From positions 1-64,000 of the forward strand of contig JBJKSJ010000038.1 of the NCBI GenBank assembly GCA_046704085.1: a DNA stretch of 64,000 nucleotides, given 5' to 3'. This DNA is from DATBHW01 sp046704085 (GTDB taxonomy: Bacteria > Chloroflexota > Ktedonobacteria > Ktedonobacterales > DATBGS01). Positions 34,548-41,801 of this stretch are shown piece after piece (within the stretch, counting starts at the first letter, position 1; the number at the start of each line of letters is the position of its first letter). Made by a program: the position numbers and the translations under genes. The notes below the pieces were generated by a model. That model ran no database searches and had not been told where the DNA came from. It worked only from the letters and a program-made list of their open reading frames with translations.

Positions 34548-35921
34548 GTGGCTTTGCATCCCCGGCTCCAGCGGCTGCTCTGGGTGGGGCTGCTCCTGGC
34601 AGCCGGGGTCGTGATCACCGCGCAAGGCGCCCGGCTGCTGGCTGCCATTCAGGCAGGCGCCAGCACGACCAGCGATTTTTGCCAGGACTACCAGAGCGCC
34701 GGATACTGGCTGCATGACTCACGCATCTACGCGCCGGTCTCCTGCTGGAGCCGCTTTTCCAGCACGGCCCAGCCGCTCGAATACAACACACATCCTCCGC
34801 CATCGCTGCTCCTCTTCGCGCCCTTTGCCTTGCTCTCCTACAGTGCGGCGGCCTGGCTCTGGGGGCTTCTCAACCTCTCCTGTCTGATCCTCAGCCTGAT
34901 TCTGATCTGCCCGGAATTGGGCCTCTGGAAACTACAACGCTTTCTGCCTATCCTCGCGCTCTTCCTGCTCTGGGAGCCAACCCTGGACAGCACGCGCTCT
35001 GGCAATGTGGGCGCAGGCGTCTCATGTCTGCTCATCGCGCTCGTCTGGCGGGCGCTGCGCCGGAGGCAGCAGGCCCAGGCCGGGATACTGAGCGGCACTG
35101 CGCTGCTGCTCAAGCCGCTGCCATTGCTGTTACTGCCCTATTTCCTGCTGCGGCGGCAGTGGCGCGCTGCCGTCAGCATGGCGGTCACGCTGGCGCTGGG
35201 CGTCTTGATCTCGTTAGCGCTCATGGGTCCGCAGCCCTGGACCGATTACCTGGGGCCGGTGCGCGCCAACGAGAGTCCCGGCGTGCCGGTGCCGGGAAAC
35301 CTCTCGCTCGTCGGTCTGGTGGCGCGCTGGGGCGCTGGGTATCACGAGTTCCTGCACCCTGGCGCCATCCGCGCCTTCATCGATCTCCCACCGCTCCTGC
35401 CGCACATCTCATTAGATACCGCGCTGCTGCTGGGCACTCTGCTGGCGGCAGCCGTCGCGTTGGCGCTCGGCCCTAGGCTCTGGCGCCGCAAGGCCAGCGA
35501 TAGCGGGGCGCACGCGCAGCCCAGAAGTTGGGATGAGCGCGACGATGCCAGCTTTGCTTTCGTCCTCATCCTCTCATTCCTCGTCTTCCCACTGGCCTGG
35601 CAGTGGAATCTAGTTCTGCTTGCCATGCCTCTCCTCTGGCTGGCCGTGCAGGTCATGCGGCCTGGCAATCACAGAGCGAGATGGCTCTATGGGGCCGCGC
35701 TCGTCTTGCTGGCCCTCCCGTTCGGCTGGAGCATCCCCGCCTTCCAGCTTGAGGCGCAGACGGCGCTGCCCTGGCCGCTGCGCCTGGCGGCTGCCCTCTT
35801 TACGGCGTTGCCCACTCTTGCATTGGTCTTGTTACTTGCTACGCTCTGGCCCTGGATAAAGAGAACAACCCAGACACCAGCTATCGAGCCAGCGCCTGTG
35901 CAAGTCCCTCATCCATTCTAG
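34548..35921 (+). CDS. GT87-like membrane glycosyltransferase (DUF2029 family)
   Basis: A 457-residue integral membrane protein with about ten helices. The first loop carries SDFCQDYQSAGYWL followed later by NTHPPPSLLLFAPFALLS. This is the D-(F/Y)-x-x-Y...HPP pattern of GT-C-fold alpha-mannosyltransferase-like proteins (GT87/DUF2029), which use polyprenyl-phosphate sugars on the outer membrane face. The GTG start at 34548 is preceded by AAAGGACGG. It follows the SDR pair closely. The sugar donor and acceptor cannot be predicted. Confidence 0.78.
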   Translation: MALHPRLQRLLWVGLLLAAGVVITAQGARLLAAIQAGASTTSDFCQDYQSAGYWLHDSRIYAPVSCWSRFSSTAQPLEYNTHPPPSLLLFAPFALLSYSAAAWLWGLLNLSCLILSLILICPELGLWKLQRFLPILALFLLWEPTLDSTRSGNVGAGVSCLLIALVWRALRRRQQAQAGILSGTALLLKPLPLLLLPYFLLRRQWRAAVSMAVTLALGVLISLALMGPQPWTDYLGPVRANESPGVPVPGNLSLVGLVARWGAGYHEFLHPGAIRAFIDLPPLLPHISLDTALLLGTLLAAAVALALGPRLWRRKASDSGAHAQPRSWDERDDASFAFVLILSFLVFPLAWQWNLVLLAMPLLWLAVQVMRPGNHRARWLYGAALVLLALPFGWSIPAFQLEAQTALPWPLRLAAALFTALPTLALVLLLATLWPWIKRTTQTPAIEPAPVQVPHPF

Positions 35922-35947
35922 ACAGACATGGTAAGGGGTGCTATAGT
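35919..35947 (+). promoter_or_regulatory. Sigma70-type promoter starting in the upstream stop codon
   Basis: TAGACA (35919-35924), 17 bp, TATAGT (35942-35947). Its -35 box begins in the TAG stop of the glycosyltransferase gene. It reads toward the micro-ORF at 36001 and the DUF1003-like gene. Confidence 0.65.
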
Positions 35948-36000
35948 GTGAGACAGCTTGTGGCAAACAAGCACATTTTAGCAAAGGGAGGTTTATTCAC

Positions 36001-36051
36001 ATGCAAGGGAAGACCGCCTCGGCCTGGGTCATCATCGAGACCACTCCATAG
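36001..36051 (+). CDS. Micro-ORF, 16 residues, possible remnant or leader peptide
   Basis: ATG preceded by AAAGGGAGG about nine bases upstream, encoding MQGKTASAWVIIETTP and a TAG stop. The peptide resembles the first strand of single-domain Lrp/AsnC ligand-binding proteins (x-A-x-V-L-I-E-T-x-P-G). It could be a truncated gene remnant or a translated leader. The strong RBS and promoter argue that it is translated. Confidence 0.4.
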   Translation: MQGKTASAWVIIETTP

Positions 36052-36170
36052 ACACAACCACCAGTCCATCCACGCCAGCATACGGGCGCCCTGTTTGGAA
36101 TAGGGAAACGAACCCCACGAAATTGAGCGAGGTTGTTCAGCAGACGATTTGAGAAATGGAGTCGATCAAG

Positions 36171-36653
36171 ATGAGCCAGAACGAATCCGCGCTTCCTTCC
36201 AAGGAAGCACACGAGAAAGCCCTGGAATTGGCCCGCCGCGTCCCCCACCTCCACATCCCCCGCCATGTCAGGAAGGAGCAGATCCAAGCCCAGGTTCACG
36301 GCTCCGGCCCGCTGGGGCGCATGAACGCCTGGGTAGCGGTGCGGATCACCAGGATCGTTGGCACCATGTACTGTGCCTACGTGTTTACCATCATTGCCTT
36401 TGTCGCCCTGCCTTCAGCCATCCAGCAGGGATCCCCGACCGTCCTGGTCAACTGGTTGTCCTCGAACTTCTTGCAGTTGGTGTTGCTGCCCATCATCATT
36501 GTCGGACAGAACGTGATCTCAGCAGCGCAGGACGCGCGAGCAGAGGCCGACCACGAAACCCTGACGGCACTAAACCAGATGAACATCCAGCAGCTAGAGA
36601 TCCTCAAAGGCCAGGCGGAGATTCTCGAACTCCTCAGGGGCAAGAAGGACTGA
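36171..36653 (+). CDS. DUF1003-like membrane protein
   Basis: A 160-residue protein with two membrane helices (TMYCAYVFTIIAFVALPSAI and LQLVLLPIIIVGQNVISAA). A polar helix follows, containing AEADHETLTALNQMNIQQLE and a tail with LEILKGQAEILELL. Two helices, then a Q-N turn and a charged A-x-x-D-x-x-x coiled coil ending in L-L, is the plan of DUF1003 proteins. The function of that family is unknown. Start at 36171 is favoured by GGAG nine bases upstream; an ATG at 36156 is also open. A terminator hairpin follows at 36781. Confidence 0.65.
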   Translation: MSQNESALPSKEAHEKALELARRVPHLHIPRHVRKEQIQAQVHGSGPLGRMNAWVAVRITRIVGTMYCAYVFTIIAFVALPSAIQQGSPTVLVNWLSSNFLQLVLLPIIIVGQNVISAAQDARAEADHETLTALNQMNIQQLEILKGQAEILELLRGKKD

Positions 36654-36780
36654 GCCGGCACGTTCACGGTCTGGCGCGGCAACCCCACAGGCTGACCCAG
36701 GCCCAAATCAGCCAGAAGGTCGGCAGTGATTGAAACACAATGGTCATTCATAGTACGCCACAACAATGCGACCCGTTTGC

Positions 36781-36818
36781 AAGAGATCGCTTACCGACTT
36801 GATTGTAAGCGATCTCTT
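36781..36818. terminator. Bidirectional hairpin between DUF1003-like gene and cydB
   Basis: Perfect 14-bp arms (AAGAGATCGCTTAC and complement, 36781-36794 / 36805-36818), 10-nt loop, ending in TCTCTT and then CTGGTTG on the plus strand. Confidence 0.75.
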
Positions 36819-36842
36819 CTGGTTGTAGGGGAAGAACGCCAA

Positions 36843-37922
36843 CTAGCGACGCGCGTTCTCCTGCAAGGGCGGCGCTTCGATTGTTGGCTTGCTCGCGCTT
36901 TGCTGCGCTTTGCGGCCCGGCTTCAGAAACAATCCGTAGAGCAGCAGCAGACTCGGAATCAGGAGGATCGATCCGCCTATCACCGTCACGGTCAGGGCCG
37001 TGAACATCGCCGGATCGGTGGCCGTGTTGCTCAGCGTCAGCGCCGGATAGAGCAGGTAGGGCAGATGCGATAGCCCATAAGCATAGAAGACCAGCCCATA
37101 CCCTGCGACGTTCAGCAGCAGCGCCAGACCATAGCGCCCGGCCCGATCAGGGCGTGGGCGACGCAGCAGCAAGAGCCACGCGCCAGCCAGGCAGAGCGCC
37201 GCCAGCAACAGCCAGGGCCAGTAGCCCTCCAGCGCCGTCAGGTGCCAATGCGCGTAGAAGCGCAGCGCCACCGCCAGCAGCACGCCCCCCAGCAGCATCA
37301 GCGGGGCAAATCCACGCGCCAGCCGGTGAAAATAACGAAATGCTCGCTCCTCGCCTACACGCGCCGCATACCAACTGAGGAAGAGGCTCGCCAGAGAACA
37401 GAGGATCGTGAGCGCCACCAGCGCCAGCGCCACGCTCAGCGGATTGAACAACACCGCTGCTACGCTGACCCGCGCCAGGCCGCTGCCAGAAACGAACTGC
37501 GCGTTATCCCAGACCGCCAGGAATGGAACGAGAAAGAGCGGAATCAGGAAGCTGCTGATGCCAAAGATTGGCGCGAAGAGCCGCTGATCTTTCCCTACAA
37601 GATGGTGAAAAGCAAAGAACGCGCCGCGCAGCAGAATCAACATCAGCGCGATGCCCACCGGCACGAACAAGAGCGTGCCAAACGTTGCTGCCGCGCGCGG
37701 AAAGTAGCCAACCAGCCCAACGACAAAGAAGACCAGGAAGACATTCGTCGTCTCCCAGACGGGCGAGAGATAGCGCAGAATCACGCGCTGGACGGCGGAG
37801 TTTCTGTCAGTGAGGTCGGCCCACCAGTAGAGAAATCCCGCGCCAAAGTCAATCGCCGCCAGCACGCCATAAAGAAAGAGAAACGTCCAGAGCGCCACGA
37901 AGGCAATCGTCAGGTTATCCAT
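36843..37922 (-). CDS. cydB: Cytochrome bd ubiquinol oxidase subunit II
   Basis: A 359-residue membrane protein with about nine helices. The N-terminal LYGVLAAIDFGAGFLYWWAD and SPVWETTNVFLVFFVVGLVGYFP blocks are typical of CydB (the W-E-x-N motif). LRGAFFAFHHLVG is also conserved. It pairs with CydA to form the quinol oxidase that reduces oxygen without pumping protons. The gene overlaps the 3' end of cydA by 8 bp, so translation is coupled. The cytoplasmic tail is short and basic. Confidence 0.93.
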   Translation of the reverse strand: MDNLTIAFVALWTFLFLYGVLAAIDFGAGFLYWWADLTDRNSAVQRVILRYLSPVWETTNVFLVFFVVGLVGYFPRAAATFGTLLFVPVGIALMLILLRGAFFAFHHLVGKDQRLFAPIFGISSFLIPLFLVPFLAVWDNAQFVSGSGLARVSVAAVLFNPLSVALALVALTILCSLASLFLSWYAARVGEERAFRYFHRLARGFAPLMLLGGVLLAVALRFYAHWHLTALEGYWPWLLLAALCLAGAWLLLLRRPRPDRAGRYGLALLLNVAGYGLVFYAYGLSHLPYLLYPALTLSNTATDPAMFTALTVTVIGGSILLIPSLLLLYGLFLKPGRKAQQSASKPTIEAPPLQENARR

Positions 37923-39333
37923 GAATCACAACCTCCTGCTGCTGTGCGCGGTCCTCGCGGCGCTCAAGCTCGTCATCCTGCCCCGGCGCAGAGCCATCGT
38001 CGCTGCGCGGGCCACGCCCGTTGTTCAGGGCCAGCATCGGCAGCGGATGCGCGCGGAAATACTTGAGCAGAATATAGATGGTGGAGACAGCAGCCAGCAT
38101 AAAGAAGCTCAGCAGGCCATAGAAGAGCAAGCCCACATAGGGCGAACTGGTCAGCGCCTGCTGCACCGTCATAATGTGATAGAGAATCCAGGGCTGGCGG
38201 CCCAGTTCCGTGACCATCCAGCCAAGCTCCATCGCCAGGAACGACAGCACACTTCCGCCCAGCACGCCCAGCAAGAGGAGCCTGTGGGTCATCAGACGGC
38301 GGCGGAAAACCAGCGCCAGCACGAAGAGCAGCCCGATGCCAAAGAGATAGAAGCCAATGCCCACCATCGCGTCAAAGGCATAGTGGATCGCCAGCGACGG
38401 CCAGGTGGCCTGCGGGAAGGCATTCAGCCCCTGGATTGGATGATTGATGTCGCCATAGGCCAGCCAACTCAGCAGGTCAGGAATCTGGATCGCGCCGATC
38501 ACCTGATGCGTCGTGGGGTTCACAATGCCGCCAATCGTTAGCGGCGCGCGCGTCTGCGTGTCAAAGAGCGCCTCGGCGGCAGCCAGCTTTTCTGGCTGAT
38601 AGCGCGCAATATCTTTGGCCGACATATCGCCGGTAAAGATCGTCAGCGTAGCGACCAGCAAAGCGCCGCTCATCCCAATCGCCAGCGCCTTCTTGAAATA
38701 CGCCAGGCTGCGACCGCGCAAGAGGTTCCAGGCCGCCATGCCCGCCAGCAGAAAGGCTACAACGAGATAGGCCGTCGTTAGCACATGCAGCATCTCGCTT
38801 GCGGCCATCGGGTTGAGCATCGCGGCCAACGGCTGCACATTCTGCACCTGCCCCTGATTGAGTTGGAAGCCCACCGGGCTATTCATAAAGGCATTCACCG
38901 TTGTGATCAGCAGTCCCGACGCCGCCGAAGCGACAATAATGGGCAGCGAGCAGAGCCAGTGCAACCAGCGATTGGAGAAGCGATCCCAGGCGTAGACGTA
39001 TATCCCCAGGAAGATCGCCTCGACAAAGAACGCGAAGCCCTCAATCACAAAGGGCAGCGCGATCACCTTTCCGGCAATCTGCATGAAGTTCGGCCAGAGC
39101 AGCGTCAGTTCAAATGCCACCGCTGTGCCCGTCACCGACCCCACCGCAAAGAGGATCACCAGCGCCGTCGTCCAGCGGCGCGCCATCAATTGGAAATCGC
39201 GGTCTTTGCGCACAATGCCTGCCAGTTCAGCAATCGAAATAAACAGCGGCAAGCCCACCCCAATCACCGCAAAAATGATGTGGATCGCCAGCGTTGAACC
39301 CGTCAACGCCCGCGCATAGATGTCATTCGTCAT
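37915..39333 (-). CDS. cydA: Cytochrome bd ubiquinol oxidase subunit I
   Basis: A 472-residue membrane protein. The heme b595 His is in TLAIHIIFAV, the b558 ligand His is in ASEMLHVLTTAYLV, and the family hallmark WMVTELGRQPWILY is intact. The Q-loop is short, with YQPEKLAAAEALFDTQ, as in the cyanide-insensitive (CioA) or short-Q-loop group rather than the long E. coli form. A hydrophilic C-terminal tail of about 40 residues (NNGRGPRSDDGSAP region) is extra. The ATG at 39333 is directly after a TTG; the RBS is weak (GAAG). It may support growth at low oxygen. Confidence 0.93.
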   Translation of the reverse strand: MTNDIYARALTGSTLAIHIIFAVIGVGLPLFISIAELAGIVRKDRDFQLMARRWTTALVILFAVGSVTGTAVAFELTLLWPNFMQIAGKVIALPFVIEGFAFFVEAIFLGIYVYAWDRFSNRWLHWLCSLPIIVASAASGLLITTVNAFMNSPVGFQLNQGQVQNVQPLAAMLNPMAASEMLHVLTTAYLVVAFLLAGMAAWNLLRGRSLAYFKKALAIGMSGALLVATLTIFTGDMSAKDIARYQPEKLAAAEALFDTQTRAPLTIGGIVNPTTHQVIGAIQIPDLLSWLAYGDINHPIQGLNAFPQATWPSLAIHYAFDAMVGIGFYLFGIGLLFVLALVFRRRLMTHRLLLLGVLGGSVLSFLAMELGWMVTELGRQPWILYHIMTVQQALTSSPYVGLLFYGLLSFFMLAAVSTIYILLKYFRAHPLPMLALNNGRGPRSDDGSAPGQDDELERREDRAQQQEVVIHG

Positions 39334-39487
39334 CAATCTTCATGCCCCCTGGCTTGCCGGGCCAGGCTGCCCAGAACAGCGGGCGGCCAGTTCACATGCC
39401 CCGCAAGCATCTGCATTACGGTACTGTTGTTTGCAACCAAAGCATAGCGCGGCAGGCATGAAGATATTGTCAGGAGGGCAAAGGAAA

Positions 39488-39514
39488 AGTCTGTCAGGGA
39501 AACCCTGACAGACT
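39488..39514 (-). terminator. Rho-independent terminator after the response-regulator gene
   Basis: Perfect 12-bp arms (AGTCTGTCAGGG and complement) with an AAA loop. Read on the minus strand the stem is followed by TTTTCCTTT. It is 109 bp past the stop at 39623. Confidence 0.75.
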
Positions 39515-39622
39515 CATAACCCTCTGCCTGGAGTTGCTCGATAAAGCTATTGGCCTGATCCTCGTTGACAGGTCTTGAGCGCGAGGCAAGCGGTGTTCCT
39601 GGTAGTGGTCAATCGTTTCCAC

Positions 39623-40288
39623 TCATTCGGCCTCGCGCGCCTGCAACAGCCCTTTGCGCAAGGCGTATTGGACCAGTTCGGAGCGATGGTGCAGCCCCAA
39701 TTTCTGCATGATGCGCACGCGATAGGTCTCCACCGTCTTGGGGCTGAGGAAGAGTTGGTCGCCAATCTCGCTGCTGCTGTAGCCCTCCGCTGTCAGCGTC
39801 AGCACCTCGCGCTCGCGCTCGCTCAGCCCGTCGTAGGCGTCGCGCTCCTGCGCGGGGCGTCCGCCTTCGAGGTAGCGCGAGAGCAGCAGAGTGGCTGCTG
39901 CCGGATAGAGAAACACGTTGCCAGCAGCCACTGTGCGGATGGCCTCGAAGAGATCAGAATCGACGCCCTGCTTCAACACATAGCCATAGCCGCCATTTTC
40001 CAGCACCTGAAAAAGATACTCGTTTTCGGCGTGCATCGTCAGCACCAGCACGCGGCCTTGTAGGTTTGCCGCGTGCAACCGGCGCAGCGCCTCCAGCCCA
40101 TCCATGCCGGGCATAGTAATATCCATTACGACCACATCTGGCGTCAGATCGCGCACGCGCTCCAGCGCCTCGGCTCCATCGCCCGCCTCGCCCACCACCT
40201 CCATATCCACCTGGGTATTGAGCAGTGTACGCAAGCCCGCGCGAAAGATGGGATGATCGTCAACGAGCAGAATGTGCAGCTTGCTCAT
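39623..40288 (-). CDS. NarL/FixJ-type response regulator
   Basis: A 221-residue two-domain regulator. The receiver has the acidic pair D10/D11 (LVDDHPIFRAGL), phosphoacceptor D56 (VVMDITMPGMDGLEAL), Thr in VLVLTMHAE and Lys in YVLKQGV. The LuxR-type HTH near the C-terminus is LSEREREVLTLTAEGYSSSE and IGDQLFLSPKTVETYRVRIM. Its start overlaps the 3' end of the histidine kinase gene by 29 bp, so the two form a cognate pair. Targets unknown; the convergent layout with cydA upstream hints at, but does not prove, respiratory control. Confidence 0.92.
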   Translation of the reverse strand: MSKLHILLVDDHPIFRAGLRTLLNTQVDMEVVGEAGDGAEALERVRDLTPDVVVMDITMPGMDGLEALRRLHAANLQGRVLVLTMHAENEYLFQVLENGGYGYVLKQGVDSDLFEAIRTVAAGNVFLYPAAATLLLSRYLEGGRPAQERDAYDGLSEREREVLTLTAEGYSSSEIGDQLFLSPKTVETYRVRIMQKLGLHHRSELVQYALRKGLLQAREAE

Positions 40289-41450
40289 CGGCCTCCTCCC
40301 CCCGCTTACTGACCTCCTCCAATGGAAGCGTCACCTGCACCGTCGTGCCATGTCCTGGCCGCGACTCAATGGAGAAGCGCCCGCCAATCAGGTGAGCGCG
40401 CTCCTCCATACCAAACAGACCCAGCCCTCGGCCATCCGTATCCTGTCGCCAGACGCGCTCCAGCACACGTAGATCAAAGCCGCGCCCATCATCGGCGATC
40501 CGAATCATCAACTGCCCATCCTGGCGCGCCAGCCGCACCTGCGCATGCTGCGCCTCGCCGTGCTTGAGGATATTCGTCAACGCCTCCTGCACAATCCGAT
40601 AGACCGCAATCGCGCGCTCCGGCGGTAGGGTGATCGCCCCTTCCGGCAGCTCCAGCGAGATGGCGAGGGCCGTCGTCTCCTTCAACTGGCGCACCAGCGA
40701 GCGCAGCGAGGCCACCAGGCCCAAATGATCGAGTACAGGCGGGCGCAGATCGAGCGCCAACTGGCGCACGCGATCAATGGCTGCTGAAACGAGCGCGCGC
40801 AGCGCCGCAATCTCGGCCTGGCGCGCCTCAGAAGCTGCCGCATTCTCCAGCAGCTTCAGCCGCACCAGCAGAAGGGTCAGCGTCTGTCCCGTATCGTCAT
40901 GCAGTTCGCGGGCAATCCGGCGGCGCTCCTCCTCTTGCGCGCGGATGACGCGGCCACCCAGCGCCTGCATCTGCGTGCGATAGTCTTCCACATCATCCAG
41001 CACACTGTTTAGTGTCTGGGCCAGTTCGCGCATATCGCCATCCGCAAGCGCGGACGGATGTGCCCGCACAGAGAGATCGCCGCGCCCTACCAGGCTGGCC
41101 GTTGCGCGCAAACTTTTCAGCGGTTCAAAAGCGGCCTTCAGCAGCAAGCCATTCAGTAGCATACTCAAAAGCAGGCCCACGCCAGTAAAGAGCAGACAGA
41201 GCGGCAGGTATAGCCGCGCATCAGGATACGCCCGTGCTACCCGCAAGGTGATGACCGTTCCGGCCAGCGCCCCCAAGACGACAATTGCTGAATTAGCAAT
41301 CAGCACTTTATAGTACAAAGGCATCGCCAGCAGGCGCCTGCCAAACCCCCCAGGCTGTTCGGGCAACGCTGGCGCTGGCGGTTCGTCCCTATCAAGGTCA
41401 GCATCCAGCGCCGCCAGAAGCGATTGATCGGGAAGAAAATCAGTTTTCAT
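40260..41450 (-). CDS. NarX/DesK-type sensor histidine kinase
   Basis: A 396-residue protein. Two membrane helices (about residues 45-65 and 78-100) flank a very short external loop. A HAMP domain follows (FEPLKSLRATASLVGRGDLS). HisKA_3 contains EEERRRIARELHDDTGQTL with H184. The HATPase has YRIVQEALTNILKHGEA (N-box) and GRGLGLFGMEERAHLIGG. The tiny loop suggests it senses membrane state or an internal signal. Partner is the regulator at 39623. The ATG at 41450 follows GAGAG; the frame extends to 41594 without an RBS. Confidence 0.9.
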   Translation of the reverse strand: MKTDFLPDQSLLAALDADLDRDEPPAPALPEQPGGFGRRLLAMPLYYKVLIANSAIVVLGALAGTVITLRVARAYPDARLYLPLCLLFTGVGLLLSMLLNGLLLKAAFEPLKSLRATASLVGRGDLSVRAHPSALADGDMRELAQTLNSVLDDVEDYRTQMQALGGRVIRAQEEERRRIARELHDDTGQTLTLLLVRLKLLENAAASEARQAEIAALRALVSAAIDRVRQLALDLRPPVLDHLGLVASLRSLVRQLKETTALAISLELPEGAITLPPERAIAVYRIVQEALTNILKHGEAQHAQVRLARQDGQLMIRIADDGRGFDLRVLERVWRQDTDGRGLGLFGMEERAHLIGGRFSIESRPGHGTTVQVTLPLEEVSKRGEEADEQAAHSAR

Positions 41451-41801
41451 GGATACTCTCGTTCCAGCGATTATTAGCCGTCTGTGTTGTACTGTTGTTT
41501 CATAAAATATTATAGCGCGGCGCCAGCGGAGAACTGCTACCACTTTCTCAGCTTCTTTTAAGCCTGACCCCAAAGAATCCTTTCCTGCTGGCACTCAGCA
41601 GGCAATGGTAGGGATTCATTGGGGTTTGCGCCTTGAGACATTAACCCCATTGAGATGTTGAAAGCCTGTATTTGCCCAGAGAGTAAGCTCAACCTCACTG
41701 TCTCTATGCTCCCTCCCACACTATCGTGTATACTGGCTCTACCGACGGTCCCAAACAGGAGTCTAATTTAGATTGCCAGGATTCTTGCGGAGAGAAGAGC
41801 T
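41451..41801. other. Intergenic region between divergent kinase genes
   Basis: 351 bp, AT-richer than the surroundings. On the minus strand a TATAAT lies at 41509-41514, toward the NarX-like kinase. On the plus strand a TATACT lies at 41729-41734, toward the gene at 41802. Neither has a convincing -35. No gene seen. Confidence 0.45.
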
